In this document: positions 24,800-33,382 of the stretch, in pieces
How positions within the stretch are numbered: the first letter of the stretch is position 1
Layout of the letters: every line of letters starts with the position of its first letter
NCBI RefSeq assembly: GCF_024701975.1
Contig: NZ_JANLNM010000001.1
Location: forward strand, 1,488,001-1,552,000
Source: Variovorax sp. ZS18.2.2
GTDB lineage: Bacteria; Pseudomonadota; Gammaproteobacteria; Burkholderiales; Burkholderiaceae_C
Direction of reading: 5' to 3'
Length of the DNA: 64,000 nucleotides
The notes under the pieces: generated by a model
Databases searched by the model: none
Seen by the model: only the letters and a program-made list of their open reading frames with translations
What the model was told of the DNA's origin: nothing
Made by a program: the position numbers and the translations under genes

Positions 24800-27223
24800 A
24801 TGTTGATGAACCGCTTGATGAAGATGACGCCGGCACCGCTGGCGCTGGCCGTTGCACTCGCCCTGGCGAGTGCGCCGCTGCGCGCGCAGACCCAAGGGGG
24901 CCAAGGCGCACCGCAGCAGATCAGCATTGCAGCCCAGCCGCTGGCCGAGGCCCTGAACGACTGGGCGCGGCAGACCCGCATCCAGCTGGTCGTGCAGCAA
25001 AGCCTCGTGGCCGGCAAGACGGCGCCTGCGATCTCCGGCAGCCTGACGCCGCGCGCGGCGCTCGACCGCCTGCTCGCCGGCAGCGGGCTGGCCGCCACCA
25101 TGGAAGGCAATGCGGCCGTGGTCAAGACCGCGCCCGCCGCATCGGGTAGCTCGACGCTCCCGGCGGTTACGGTGGTGGCCGACGGCGAAGAAAGCGCCAC
25201 GGGCCGCGTGCAGGGCTACGTGGCCAGGCGCAGCGCCACCGGCACCAAGACCGACACGCCGATCATCGAGACGCCGCAGTCGATCTCGGTGATCACCGCC
25301 GACCGCATCGAGGCCATCGGCGCCACCAACCTCAAGGACGCGCTGGGCTACACGCCGGGCGTGTCGACCACCACCTACGGCGCCGACTCGCGCTATGACT
25401 GGATCTCGCTGCGCGGCTTCGACGCCTATTCGCCGGGCTTCTACCTCGACGGCCTGCCGCTGCGCAACAACAGCACCTGGGGCGTATGGCGCACCGAGAA
25501 CTACGGTGCCGAGCGCATCGAGCTGCTGCGCGGCCCATCGTCGGTGCTCTACGGCATGAGCGGCCCCGGCGGCGTGGTGAACGTGGTCAGCAAGCGCCCG
25601 ACGGCGGAGCCCGTGCGCGAACTGCAGCTGCAGGTGGGCGACCACAACCGCAAGCAGGTCGCAGGCGATTTCTCGGGCGCGCTGGATGCCGACGGCAAGG
25701 TGCTCTATCGCATCACCGGGCTGCTGCGCGATGCGCAACTGCCGGCCGCTAAGGAGGCCGACGACCGCACCTACATCGCACCGTCGCTCACCTGGAAGCC
25801 GTCGAGCGACACCACGCTCACGCTGCTGTCCCAGTTCACCCGCACGCGCGGCGGCGTCTACACGCGCGCGCGGCCGCAGGTCGGCTCGCTCGATGCGACC
25901 GCGATCGGCACCTACATTCCTTCGAAACTGTTCGCCGGCGAGCCCGGTTTCGACCGTTTCAATCAGGACCAGGAGATGGTCGGCTACCAGTTCGAGCACC
26001 GCATCAACGACACCTGGACGGTGCGGCAGAACGCGCGCTACGCGCACCAGAAGCTCGACTACACGGGCACGCAGCTCCGGGGCTTCACCGCGCTGAACCC
26101 CGATGTGCCGAACGACCCGGTCAACTTCCAGCAGATGGCGCGCAGCGTGTTCGGCAGCCGCGAGAACATCGGCGCCGTGGCGCTGGACAACCAGGTGCAG
26201 GCCGACTTCCGCCTGGGCGAGACGCAGCACAAGGTGCTGGTGGGGCTGGACTACCAGCGCACGCGCATCGATCAGATCACCTTCAGCGGGGGCAGCGCCG
26301 CGCCGCTGAACATCTACGCGCCGGTGTACGGCGGACCGATCGAGCAGCCCGCGCCGTATTTCGACGGCATCACCCGGCTGACGCAGACCGGCGTCTACCT
26401 GCAGGACCAGATCAAGTGGGGCGACCGCTGGACGCTGACCTTGGGCGGGCGCTACGACACCGCCGACAGCACCGTCTTCAGCCGTCTGGACGGCTCGACC
26501 CAGCGCATCCGCGATCACAAGTTCACCAGCCGGGCCGGCCTGGTCTACCTGCATCCGAGCGGCTGGGCGCCGTACCTGAGCTACTCGGAGTCGTTCGCGC
26601 CGACTGCCACCATCGACCCGGTGTCGGGCGATCCGTTCAAGCCGGAAAGCGGCAAGCAGTTCGAGGCCGGCGTGCGCTACCAGCCCACGGGCAGCAAGGC
26701 GATGTACAGCGCGGCCATCTTCGACCTGCGGCGCAAGAACTACATCAGCTACGACAGCGAGTTCATGCCCAAGCAGACGGGCGAGATCTCGGTGCGGGGC
26801 CTGGAGTTCGAGGCCACGGCCGAGATCGCCTCGCGCATGAACCTCACAGCCTCCTACAGCTACACGCCGCGGGCCATCGTCACGGTCAGCAGCAACCCGA
26901 GCGAGATCGGCAAGCAGGCCACGGCCGTGCCGCGCCACCGGCTGTCGGTGTGGGCGGACTACCGCTTCGCCAGCGGCGTGAAGGTCGGGCTGGGCGCGCG
27001 CTACACCGGCTCGAACTACGGCGACGGCGAGGCCGCGTGGCCGAGCAAGGTGCCCGCATCCACGGTGCTCGACGCCATGCTCGGCTACGACATCGACCGC
27101 TGGAGCCTGGCGCTGAACCTGCGCAACCTCACCAACAAGACCTACATCGCCAACTGCGGCTACAGCAACTGCTACTACGGCTATCCGCGCACGGCGACGG
27201 CCACGGCGACCTACCGCTGGTAG
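24800..27223 (+). CDS. TonB-dependent ferric-siderophore receptor with signalling domain
   Basis: An 807-residue outer-membrane receptor. After a signal peptide (cleavage after LRAQ near residue 31) comes an STN secretin/TonB signalling domain (about 38-105), a plug domain (about 145-260, with ETPQSISVITADRIE and the ELLRGPSSVLYG motif), and a 22-strand barrel ending in the classical terminal aromatic residue (TYRW). The STN domain marks it as a transducer receptor of the FpvA/FhuE kind that signals ferric-siderophore binding to the FecR protein. An alternative ATG at 24806 has better ribosome-site spacing (GGAAG). Siderophore specificity is unknown. Confidence 0.93.
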   Translation: MLMNRLMKMTPAPLALAVALALASAPLRAQTQGGQGAPQQISIAAQPLAEALNDWARQTRIQLVVQQSLVAGKTAPAISGSLTPRAALDRLLAGSGLAATMEGNAAVVKTAPAASGSSTLPAVTVVADGEESATGRVQGYVARRSATGTKTDTPIIETPQSISVITADRIEAIGATNLKDALGYTPGVSTTTYGADSRYDWISLRGFDAYSPGFYLDGLPLRNNSTWGVWRTENYGAERIELLRGPSSVLYGMSGPGGVVNVVSKRPTAEPVRELQLQVGDHNRKQVAGDFSGALDADGKVLYRITGLLRDAQLPAAKEADDRTYIAPSLTWKPSSDTTLTLLSQFTRTRGGVYTRARPQVGSLDATAIGTYIPSKLFAGEPGFDRFNQDQEMVGYQFEHRINDTWTVRQNARYAHQKLDYTGTQLRGFTALNPDVPNDPVNFQQMARSVFGSRENIGAVALDNQVQADFRLGETQHKVLVGLDYQRTRIDQITFSGGSAAPLNIYAPVYGGPIEQPAPYFDGITRLTQTGVYLQDQIKWGDRWTLTLGGRYDTADSTVFSRLDGSTQRIRDHKFTSRAGLVYLHPSGWAPYLSYSESFAPTATIDPVSGDPFKPESGKQFEAGVRYQPTGSKAMYSAAIFDLRRKNYISYDSEFMPKQTGEISVRGLEFEATAEIASRMNLTASYSYTPRAIVTVSSNPSEIGKQATAVPRHRLSVWADYRFASGVKVGLGARYTGSNYGDGEAAWPSKVPASTVLDAMLGYDIDRWSLALNLRNLTNKTYIANCGYSNCYYGYPRTATATATYRW

Positions 27224-27350
27224 GACTGCATGCCGCGCGGCGGCCGGCCATCTCCTGATCATCTGCTGATGGCAGCCGCGCGGCTTGACAACGGCCCGCT
27301 CCCGCTTTGATACTGAACTCTCAGGTTCATCGTTCAAGCAAAGGAGACTC

Positions 27351-27830
27351 ATGCAAAAGATCGTTCCCTGCCTCTGGTTTGACGGCAACGGCGAAGAGGT
27401 GCTCGATTTCTACACCGGCGTCTTCCCGAACTCCCGCGTGACCGACCGGCTGAACTGGCCCGCCAACGGCCCGGGCCCCAAGGACGGCAGCCTGCTGACC
27501 GCGACCTTCGAGCTCGACGGCCAGGAGTTCATGGTGCTCAACGGCGGCCCCGACTACAAGTTCACCCCGGCGCTTTCGCTGTTCGTGCCCTGCGAGACGC
27601 AGGCCGAGGTCGACCACTACTGGGACAAGCTGCTCGAAGGCGGCGGCAAGCCCGTGCAATGCGGCTGGCTCACCGACCGCTACGGCGTCTCGTGGCAGAT
27701 CGCACCCATGGTCATGATCCGCATGTTCCAGGACAAGGACCCCGAGAAGGCCGGCCGCGCGATGCGGGCCATGATGGAGATGGTCAAGCTCGACATCGCC
27801 ACCGTGCAGAAGGCCTACGAGGGCCGCTGA
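27351..27830 (+). CDS. PhnB-like / 3-demethylubiquinone-methyltransferase-domain VOC protein
   Basis: A 159-residue protein of the VOC superfamily, PhnB-like branch. The N-terminus IVPCLWFDGNGEEVLDFY is the family signature (WF..N.EEA..FY), and VQCGWLTDRYGVSWQI near residue 103-118 is the second hallmark. Despite the Pfam name, no methyltransferase activity is expected; functions are largely unknown. AAGGAG lies six bases before the ATG at 27351, excluding the longer frame from 27285. It is convergent with the MATE gene. Confidence 0.9.
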   Translation: MQKIVPCLWFDGNGEEVLDFYTGVFPNSRVTDRLNWPANGPGPKDGSLLTATFELDGQEFMVLNGGPDYKFTPALSLFVPCETQAEVDHYWDKLLEGGGKPVQCGWLTDRYGVSWQIAPMVMIRMFQDKDPEKAGRAMRAMMEMVKLDIATVQKAYEGR

Positions 27831-27849
27831 CCCTCGCTGACGCGCGGCA

Positions 27850-29304
27850 TCAGACCAGCTTGTGGATGGCCTTCTTGCGCCACACCAGCTGGTAGTACGC
27901 GGTCTGCAGCAGCAACATCGCTCCGAAGGTCACGGGGTAGGCGATCCAGATGCCATCGAGCCCGATGCGGTGGCTCATGACCCAGGCCACCGGCACCTCG
28001 ACGCCCAGGATGCAGACGATGGAGATCAGCGTCGGCACCAGCACCGAGCCGCTCGCGCGCATGACGCCCGATGTGGCAGCGGCCATGCCGAAGATCACCA
28101 GGCTCCACAGCATGATGTGCAGCAGCGTCTGCGCGATCTCGATCACCGGTGGGCTCGTGATGAAAAAGCCCATGAGCGGCCGCGAGAACAGGTAGCCCAG
28201 CAGCACGAGGCCGCCGGTCAGCACGAGGTTCATCAAGAGCGCCGTCTTCGTGATCGCGCCGAGCCGGTCGGCCCGGCCCGCGCCGATGGCCTGCGCACCG
28301 AGGATCGACGCGGCAATGGCGATCGAGATGGCCGGGAACTGCACATACGCCACCACCTGGTTCACCGCGCCATAGGCGGCCGTGGCGTTGGAGCCGTAGC
28401 TGTTGACCATCGACAGCAGCACCACTTCGGCCAGCGCCACCACGATCATCTGCACGCCCGTGGGCACGCCGATGCGCAGCACGGCCTTGAGCAGTTGCGG
28501 CTGGATACGCAAGTAGCGGAAGAACTCGGCATCGGGCGCGAGCGGGCTCTTTTTCTGGCGCAGCCTGAAGCCCAACCAGGTGGTCGCCACCACGAAGGAC
28601 AGCACCGAAGCCCACGCGCCGCTCGCCACGCCCATCTGCGGCAGGCCGCCCCAGCCGCGGATGAGCGCGGGCGTGACCACCAGGCCGATCAAGGTGGAGA
28701 TCACCAGCGTGAGCAGCGGCGTGACGGTGTCGCCCACGCCGCGCAGCATCGCGGTCGCGAGCAGGAACACGAACACGCCCGGCATCGCGATCAGCATGAT
28801 GCGGGCGTAGCGCGTCGAGTCGGCCAGCACGTCGTGCGGCGTGCCCAGCGCGGCCAGCATCGGCGTGGTGAAGGCGCCGCCGAACACCGCGATCACCAGA
28901 CCCATCAGCACGCCGACGGTGAGCGTGGTGCCGGCCACGGCCTTGGCCTTGGCCGCATCGCGCGCGCCCCAGGCCTGGCCGATCAGCACCGAGGCGCCGG
29001 CGCCCAGGCCGATGATGAAGGCGATGAAGAAGAACATCACCGGAAAGAAACTCGACACCGCCGCCAGCGCGCCCACGCCGAGCATCTGCCCCACATAGAC
29101 GTTGTTGAGCGTGCCCGAGAGCGACTGCAGGATGTTGCTGAGCAACATCGGCGCGAGGAAGAAGAGAAACACCTTCCACAGCGGCCGCGCCGCGCCGACC
29201 GGCGCCACGGGCACGCCCTTGAGGCCGCTCGGGCCGGTTGCGGGGGGCATTGGATTCGCGGGTGTCGTTGATGAAGTCGTCGAAGTCGCTGGGGTGGCGC
29301 TCAT
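27850..29304 (-). CDS. MATE-family multidrug efflux transporter
   Basis: A 484-residue protein with a threonine/proline-rich cytoplasmic leader of about 45 residues and 12 hydrophobic segments in two symmetric halves, the MATE (NorM/DinF-like) pattern. Family stretches include LLSNILQSLSGTLNNVYVGQMLG in the first helix pair, read in pieces, and GVPTGVQM at the start of the second half. It would export cationic drugs in exchange for protons or sodium. Its start overlaps the stop of the DUF2239 gene (ATGA), and a MarR-type regulator is encoded just upstream on the same strand. Confidence 0.9.
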   Translation of the reverse strand: MSATPATSTTSSTTPANPMPPATGPSGLKGVPVAPVGAARPLWKVFLFFLAPMLLSNILQSLSGTLNNVYVGQMLGVGALAAVSSFFPVMFFFIAFIIGLGAGASVLIGQAWGARDAAKAKAVAGTTLTVGVLMGLVIAVFGGAFTTPMLAALGTPHDVLADSTRYARIMLIAMPGVFVFLLATAMLRGVGDTVTPLLTLVISTLIGLVVTPALIRGWGGLPQMGVASGAWASVLSFVVATTWLGFRLRQKKSPLAPDAEFFRYLRIQPQLLKAVLRIGVPTGVQMIVVALAEVVLLSMVNSYGSNATAAYGAVNQVVAYVQFPAISIAIAASILGAQAIGAGRADRLGAITKTALLMNLVLTGGLVLLGYLFSRPLMGFFITSPPVIEIAQTLLHIMLWSLVIFGMAAATSGVMRASGSVLVPTLISIVCILGVEVPVAWVMSHRIGLDGIWIAYPVTFGAMLLLQTAYYQLVWRKKAIHKLV

Positions 29305-29876
29305 GCAGGGGTGCTCCAGCCGGCGGCTGACAGTTTTTGGAGATGGGTGCGCAGGTCCGCGGGCCAGGCGTCGATGAGGCCTTCGAAGCGGTTGCGCTCG
29401 CCGGCGAACAGCGCGCGCGTGGCTTCCTCGAAGCCGGGCTGGGCGCCGGCGATCGCGGTCATGAAGCGGTAGGTGGCTTCGCGCGAGGCGCGCACGGCGT
29501 CGCGGTCGGCGTTGACGCGGCTTGCTTCCTGCACCAGGCGCCGCAGTGCGACCGAGGCACCACCGGGCTGGCGGTTGAGCCAGTCCCAATGGCGCGGCAG
29601 CAGCGTGACTTCGCGCGCGACCACGCCCAGCTTCGGACGGCCGACGCCGCGCGGCGTGTCGTCATGGGCTTCGGCGCTGGCTGCGTGCGGCACGACACCG
29701 GCCTGGTTGTGCACGTCGAAGTCGAGCGACTCGCCGGTCTGCGCGTCGAAGATGAGATAGGGCGTGTCGTCCTTGCGTTCGCGCAGTTGCGCGAGCACTT
29801 CGGCAGTGTTTCCCTCTGCGATGCGCTTGAAGCCGGCAAAAACGATCAGGTGGGTGGGTTGCGTATCGGGTGGCAT
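29301..29876 (-). CDS. DUF2239-family protein
   Basis: A 191-residue cytosolic protein matching the DUF2239 pattern: an N-terminal part with RIAEGNTAEV and FDAQTGESLDFD, and a C-terminal helical half containing the conserved PRHWDWLNRQPGGASVALRRLV stretch (seen in parts) and GFEEATRALFAGE. The conserved PRHW and low-complexity-free helices are distinctive, but no biochemical role is established for the family. Its stop overlaps the MATE start, so the two are co-translated, and the MarR gene lies 65 bases upstream. A role with the pump is possible but unproven. Confidence 0.85.
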   Translation of the reverse strand: MPPDTQPTHLIVFAGFKRIAEGNTAEVLAQLRERKDDTPYLIFDAQTGESLDFDVHNQAGVVPHAASAEAHDDTPRGVGRPKLGVVAREVTLLPRHWDWLNRQPGGASVALRRLVQEASRVNADRDAVRASREATYRFMTAIAGAQPGFEEATRALFAGERNRFEGLIDAWPADLRTHLQKLSAAGWSTPA

Positions 29877-29941
29877 GTCGAATGGGTTGCTCTTTCTTCC
29901 GGTCCGTTCGAACGAGGTGCGTAATCTACCTGCTGAACGGT

Positions 29942-30385
29942 TCAGGCGTTCGGTGTGTCTTCAGGGCAAAGCGCAAGGAGCGCGGCATGGATCTGCGGCA
30001 GGCTTTCGGGGTCCAGCGATTTCACCGCATCGGCGCAGATCGCTTCGACGGTCGTGACCGCAGCTTGCATCAGTTTTCGACCGCCGGGGCGGATGGCTGC
30101 AAGGCGGCGGTTGTCTTCGTCGGCGCCGGCCGTGCGTTCGGCCAGTCCTGTTTTTTCGAGCAGGACCATTTTGCGAAGCAGCGCCGACATCGGCAACCCC
30201 AGGGCGCATGAAAGCTCGGGCATCGCCATGCGGCCGCCCTCGGCGCGCAGCAGCAGATGGAGCAGCGTGAAGTCTTCGTAGTCCAGCCCGTGGAATGCGC
30301 CCAGGTGTTCCCGGAGCTTGAGGTTCAGGCTGGCATGGGCGCGGCTGACGGTGAGGCAGAAATCCAGTGCGTCGATGCTGCTCAT
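29942..30385 (-). CDS. MarR-family regulator
   Basis: A 147-residue winged-helix protein of the MarR type: the N-terminal dimer helices (DALDFCLTVSRAHASLNLKL) are followed by LDYEDFTLLHLLL, the recognition helix MPELSCALGLPMSALLRKMVLLEKTGL, seen in parts, and the wing with DEDNRRLAAIRPGGRKL. The start is the ATG at 30385, which overlaps the stop of the GIY-YIG gene. As the gene directly upstream of the DUF2239-MATE pair, it is the likely regulator of that pump. The ligand is unknown. Confidence 0.87.
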   Translation of the reverse strand: MSSIDALDFCLTVSRAHASLNLKLREHLGAFHGLDYEDFTLLHLLLRAEGGRMAMPELSCALGLPMSALLRKMVLLEKTGLAERTAGADEDNRRLAAIRPGGRKLMQAAVTTVEAICADAVKSLDPESLPQIHAALLALCPEDTPNA

Positions 30386-30744
30386 GGCGTGTTGTAGCCC
30401 TTGTCGCCAACGCACTGGAGTTCTTCGCGCCAGAGTTCGAGCAGCTTCTCGAGCTCGGCGGCGCGGTCGAAGGCCGGGTCGTCGCGTTCCTTGACGCGGT
30501 CGATCACCTCGAAGCTGAAGTGCTCGGCACCGTGGGCGATCCAGTCGCGCAACAGCGCCTTGTTGCGGTGCGAGCGCAGGCCGAGCTCGAAGCGGGCCCG
30601 GTTCATCGCGCCTTCGACGTCGAGGCTGCCGGCCACGTAGACGCGGCCGTTCAGCGTGTTGCGGATGACGAAGACGCCCGCGGGGAGCACCGTTTCCTTG
30701 TATTTCCTGACGAGGGCGCGCCGCGTCTCTTGAGGCATGTTCAT
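30382..30744 (-). CDS. GIY-YIG nuclease-family protein
   Basis: A 120-residue protein with a GIY-YIG-like core: GVFVIRN and VYVAGS take the places of the two name-giving motifs, followed by NRARFEL (the Arg helix) and a later HFSFEVID strand with the conserved Glu. The motif drift suggests either divergent nuclease activity or a DNA-binding role. Start is placed at ATG 30744 (or 30738); a longer frame from 30780 would run through a palindrome and is unlikely. Two TTACCCGGGTGA-type palindromes lie immediately upstream, and the gene overlaps the MarR gene. Confidence 0.8.
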   Translation of the reverse strand: MNMPQETRRALVRKYKETVLPAGVFVIRNTLNGRVYVAGSLDVEGAMNRARFELGLRSHRNKALLRDWIAHGAEHFSFEVIDRVKERDDPAFDRAAELEKLLELWREELQCVGDKGYNTP

Positions 30745-30754
30745 GTCGCAGATA

Positions 30755-30794
30755 TTACCCGGGTGAAATTGAAAACGCAATATAACCCGGGTAA
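30755..30794. promoter_or_regulatory. Twin ACCCGGGT palindromes (operator pair)
   Basis: Two near-identical palindromes, TTACCCGGGTGA at 30755-30766 and TAACCCGGGTAA at 30783-30794, have centres 28 bases apart in the 60-bp gap before the GIY-YIG gene. Both share the ten-base core AACCCGGGTA/TACCCGGGTG around CCCGGG. The spacing of close to three helical turns fits two dimers on one DNA face. The obvious candidate binder is the MarR-family protein of the same operon, which would make it autoregulated. Confidence 0.65.
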
Positions 30795-30804
30795 AACTGC
30801 CGAA

Positions 30805-31338
30805 TCAGCTTTCCCGCAAACGCCGCCATCCCCGGTGGATGCCGCGGTTGAACACCCGCACCACGCGCCACGGGCGGCTCTGGCGAACGAGGTTCAGCAC
30901 CTGGTCCTTCCAGGCTTTCCAGCGCGGATACCAACGGGCGAACCAGGGAATGCGCATCAGCGGGCCTTCGACCAGCTGGAAGATCCGCGCCACGACGGCC
31001 GTGCCCGCCAGCTTGGCCAGCACCAGCACGGTGACGCCGGTGGCGGCATGACCGTGGCTGAAGAGAAAGAGCGCCAGCACCTTGACCGGCAGGAGCAGCA
31101 GCACCGGCACGAAGAACGCCAGCAGCGCGCCCCAGGGCGGCAGGCGGCGCAGGCGCTCCTCGAGACGGGCCCAGAAGGGCAGGCGCGACAGCCGCCCCAC
31201 CAGTGCCGCCAGCGGCTCCCATCCCCACTCCTCGAAGAGCAGGAAGGGAACGAGGAGGACGGTGGCGATCGCGCGAAGCGCGGAGCGCACGACGCGCGGA
31301 AGGCGCACGCGGAATGTCATGCGCGAAGGGTACGGCAT
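30805..31338 (-). CDS. Conserved membrane protein, unknown function
   Basis: A 177-residue inner-membrane protein. It has a basic N-terminus, one hydrophobic segment with the FEEWGWEPL motif around residues 22-45, an amphipathic region rich in Arg-Leu (RLPFWARLEERLRRLPPWGALL), two further hydrophobic segments near 70-90 and 95-118, and a very basic tail. The FEEWGWE and LLLPVKVLAL phrases mark a family common in Burkholderiales without assigned function. The start could also be the ATG at 31320, six codons in; neither has a clear ribosome site. Confidence 0.75.
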   Translation of the reverse strand: MPYPSRMTFRVRLPRVVRSALRAIATVLLVPFLLFEEWGWEPLAALVGRLSRLPFWARLEERLRRLPPWGALLAFFVPVLLLLPVKVLALFLFSHGHAATGVTVLVLAKLAGTAVVARIFQLVEGPLMRIPWFARWYPRWKAWKDQVLNLVRQSRPWRVVRVFNRGIHRGWRRLRES

Positions 31339-31381
31339 CGCGCGGCCGGGGCAGTCCGGCCGCGGTGCCGCTCGAGCGCCG

Positions 31382-31705
31382 TTACTTGCGCGCCGGCCGG
31401 AAGAACAGGTACTCGCCGCGACCCAGCTCCGGCGTGACCTCGTAGCCGGAGCACAGCTCGTTGGCGCACTGGATCACGACCACGCGCGGCCAGATGGTCG
31501 CCGACGTCGGATAGCCGGGCAGGTACTGCGGCACGTGCCACACGCCCAGGTCGCCGACCGGCTCGGCGTTGTCGGTGCCGCTGGCGTTCTGCAGGCCGCT
31601 GCCAAAGGTCACCCGTTCGATGCGCAGGTTGGGAAACACGGGGCCCGCGGAGGCCGAAGCCACGCAACAAGCCGCGATCCAGAGGAATACGGTCCTGGTC
31701 ATCAT
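31382..31705 (-). CDS. Small secreted protein, unknown family
   Basis: A 107-residue exported protein: signal peptide of about 20 residues (MMTRTVFLWIAACCVASASA) and a mature chain of roughly 87 residues containing two cysteines near the C-terminus (IQCANELCSG) that may form a disulfide. Conserved-looking phrases are GDLGVWHVPQYLPGYP and GRGEYLFFRP. Two adjacent ATGs (31705, 31702) can serve as start. It is the third gene of a minus-strand series with two low-complexity secreted proteins. Its role is unknown; an accessory or chaperone for the partner proteins is possible. Confidence 0.75.
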   Translation of the reverse strand: MMTRTVFLWIAACCVASASAGPVFPNLRIERVTFGSGLQNASGTDNAEPVGDLGVWHVPQYLPGYPTSATIWPRVVVIQCANELCSGYEVTPELGRGEYLFFRPARK

Positions 31706-31718
31706 GGGCTCCGGGCTG

Positions 31719-32615
31719 TCATTGCGGAACGGCCGCCGCTTGCGGCGCCGACGCGATCTCGCCGATGGGCTCGACGGCCACAACCCCGGCAGGCTCGACC
31801 GGCATGGTCTCCGCGGCCTGGTGCGGCTCTTCCTGCGCAGGTGCCGCTTCGGCGATGGGGGCCTGCGGCAATGGCAGCGGGGTCGGCGTGGACGTCGACG
31901 TGGATGTCGACGTGGGAGGGGGCACCGAAGCCACCTGCGGCGCGACGACCACCGCCTGCGGCGGCTGCATCGGCTGCACCGACACGGCAATGGGCTGCAG
32001 GGGCGGCATGGGCGGCGTCATCGCGGCGACCGGTTGCCCGATCACCTGCGCGGCGGCGTTCGCCGGCGATGCATACGGCCCGAATGCGCTCACGCGCTCC
32101 GCGGCGGTCATGGACTGCGGGCACTTGGTGCCGGTCATCTCCAGCGCGGCCATGGCCGCCGAATCCATGCAATCCATCGCGAGCGACGCCGCCTTCATGC
32201 CCTTGTTCCAGAGCTCGCGGCTCATCTTCAGGCGCTTGCAGTGCTCGTCCGTCCAGGTGGTGCCGAAACTGATGCCGACGCCCGGGCCGTTCGCGCTCGC
32301 GCTCGTGCTGCCCATGCAGGTGTCGTTGCTGGTGGTCAGGTTGGGCCCGTTGACCGACGGCACGTTCTTGACCGTGTAACTGCCCCGGTAGTCCACGGTG
32401 TTCGTGGTGGCACCGGTGTTGTTGACGTTCTGGTTGCTGTTCAGCGTCGCGCGGGTTTCGGCCGGGGCGCTGCTGTTGAAGTTCACGGCCTGCGTGTTGC
32501 CTTGGGCCGACGTGGTGGCCGAACTCGTTGACTGGTTGTTGGCACCGCCCGCGGTGGTCTGCGCGAAGGCGCCCGCGGACAAGCCCATCAAGGTCAGGAC
32601 AATCAGTTTTTTCAT
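31719..32615 (-). CDS. Secreted Q/N/S/T-rich protein with Pro/Thr-rich tail
   Basis: A 298-residue exported protein. A clean signal peptide (cleavage after AFAQ, residue 19) is followed by an Asn/Gln/Ser/Thr-rich segment (20-75), a central folded part of about 75-180 with several cysteines (NDTCMGS, EHCKRL, MDCMDS, GTKCPQ), and a low-complexity Pro/Val/Ala tail that includes a TSTSTSTSTP run. The central part resembles exported proteins of unknown function found in Burkholderiales. GGAGCGAG lies just before the ATG. It is 77 bases downstream of an alanine/glycine/serine-rich secreted protein and divergent, as a group, from a two-component system. Confidence 0.8.
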   Translation of the reverse strand: MKKLIVLTLMGLSAGAFAQTTAGGANNQSTSSATTSAQGNTQAVNFNSSAPAETRATLNSNQNVNNTGATTNTVDYRGSYTVKNVPSVNGPNLTTSNDTCMGSTSASANGPGVGISFGTTWTDEHCKRLKMSRELWNKGMKAASLAMDCMDSAAMAALEMTGTKCPQSMTAAERVSAFGPYASPANAAAQVIGQPVAAMTPPMPPLQPIAVSVQPMQPPQAVVVAPQVASVPPPTSTSTSTSTPTPLPLPQAPIAEAAPAQEEPHQAAETMPVEPAGVVAVEPIGEIASAPQAAAVPQ

Positions 32616-32637
32616 GTTCTCGCTCCTTTGAAAGCCG

Positions 32638-32660
32638 GGGGAGGGGGCATGCCCCTCCCC
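32638..32660 (-). terminator. GC-rich hairpin between the two low-complexity genes
   Basis: A near-perfect palindrome of GGGGAGGGG and CCCCTCCCC type centred on GCATGC lies between the stop of the upstream gene (32693) and the start of the downstream one (32615). It lacks a T run, so it may be an attenuator or mRNA-stabilising stem that sets different levels of the two secreted proteins rather than a full terminator. Confidence 0.45.
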
Positions 32661-32692
32661 ATTTCTGGTCCAACAACCGTTGCATGCTCCGT

Positions 32693-33382
32693 TCAGGGAG
32701 CCGATGCGATTGCGCCAGCGCCCGCCGTGCCGCCGGTGCCGCCACCGTTGCTGACGCCGCCGGCATTGCCGATCGCGAAGTTCGTCACGCCGAAGGAGCC
32801 GCCGGCCGAGCCCGCCGTCGCCGAGGTGGTCGTGCCGTTGACGAAGCCGTTGATGGCGCCCGAAGAGGCGTTGTAGCCCGACGTCGTGCCCGAAGTGCGC
32901 GTCACCACAGCCAGACCGCCGCCAGGACCGGCTGCGGTGGCCGCCGTGTTGTTGGTGGTGGAGGTTGCTGCGCCGCCTGCCGCGCCGCTCACTGCGTTCG
33001 GGCCGCCTGCAGCGTAGTTGGCGCTGGAGCTCGCACCTGCGTTGGCCGAGGCGTTGGCACCGCCGAGTGCGACACCGTTGCCGGTCGTGGCGGCCACGCT
33101 GGTCACGCGGCCCTGGGTCGTTGCCGAGCCGCTGGCTGTTGCACCACCGACACGCAGGCCCGGAACGCTGACTGCGCCGCCCGCTGCGGCGGCGTTGGCC
33201 GACGAACTGGAGGTGGCTGCGTTGTAGCTCAGTGCACTGCCGGTGCCGGAGCTCGCTGCCACCGACCCGGCCGCGCTGGAAGAGCCCGTGTTCGTGCTGG
33301 TAACGGCAAGGGCGGTGGTGCTGGTTGCCGAGGCCACGCCTGCAAGCAGGACCACAGCTGCCGAAATGAGAGTCTTCTTCAT
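32693..33382 (-). CDS. Secreted Ala/Gly/Ser/Thr-rich low-complexity protein
   Basis: A 229-residue exported protein of extreme composition. After a signal peptide (residues 1-18, cleavage near VASA), the mature chain consists almost only of Ala, Gly, Ser, Thr, Asn and Val. It contains three Arg but no Asp, Glu, Lys, His, Cys, Met or Trp. Short quasi-repeats such as GGANASANAGASSSANYAAGG occur. Such chains are typical of surface fibres, adhesive matrices or amyloid-forming proteins. The start is ATG at 33382, preceded by a GGAAG-like site; the longer frame from 33445 adds a non-signal leader. Function is unknown. Confidence 0.8.
   Translation of the reverse strand: MKKTLISAAVVLLAGVASATSTTALAVTSTNTGSSSAAGSVAASSGTGSALSYNAATSSSSANAAAAGGAVSVPGLRVGGATASGSATTQGRVTSVAATTGNGVALGGANASANAGASSSANYAAGGPNAVSGAAGGAATSTTNNTAATAAGPGGGLAVVTRTSGTTSGYNASSGAINGFVNGTTTSATAGSAGGSFGVTNFAIGNAGGVSNGGGTGGTAGAGAIASAP

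Noticed and set aside
30745..30780. Longer start for the GIY-YIG protein at 30780
   Set aside because: It would translate through one of the two palindromes and add residues unlike the family.
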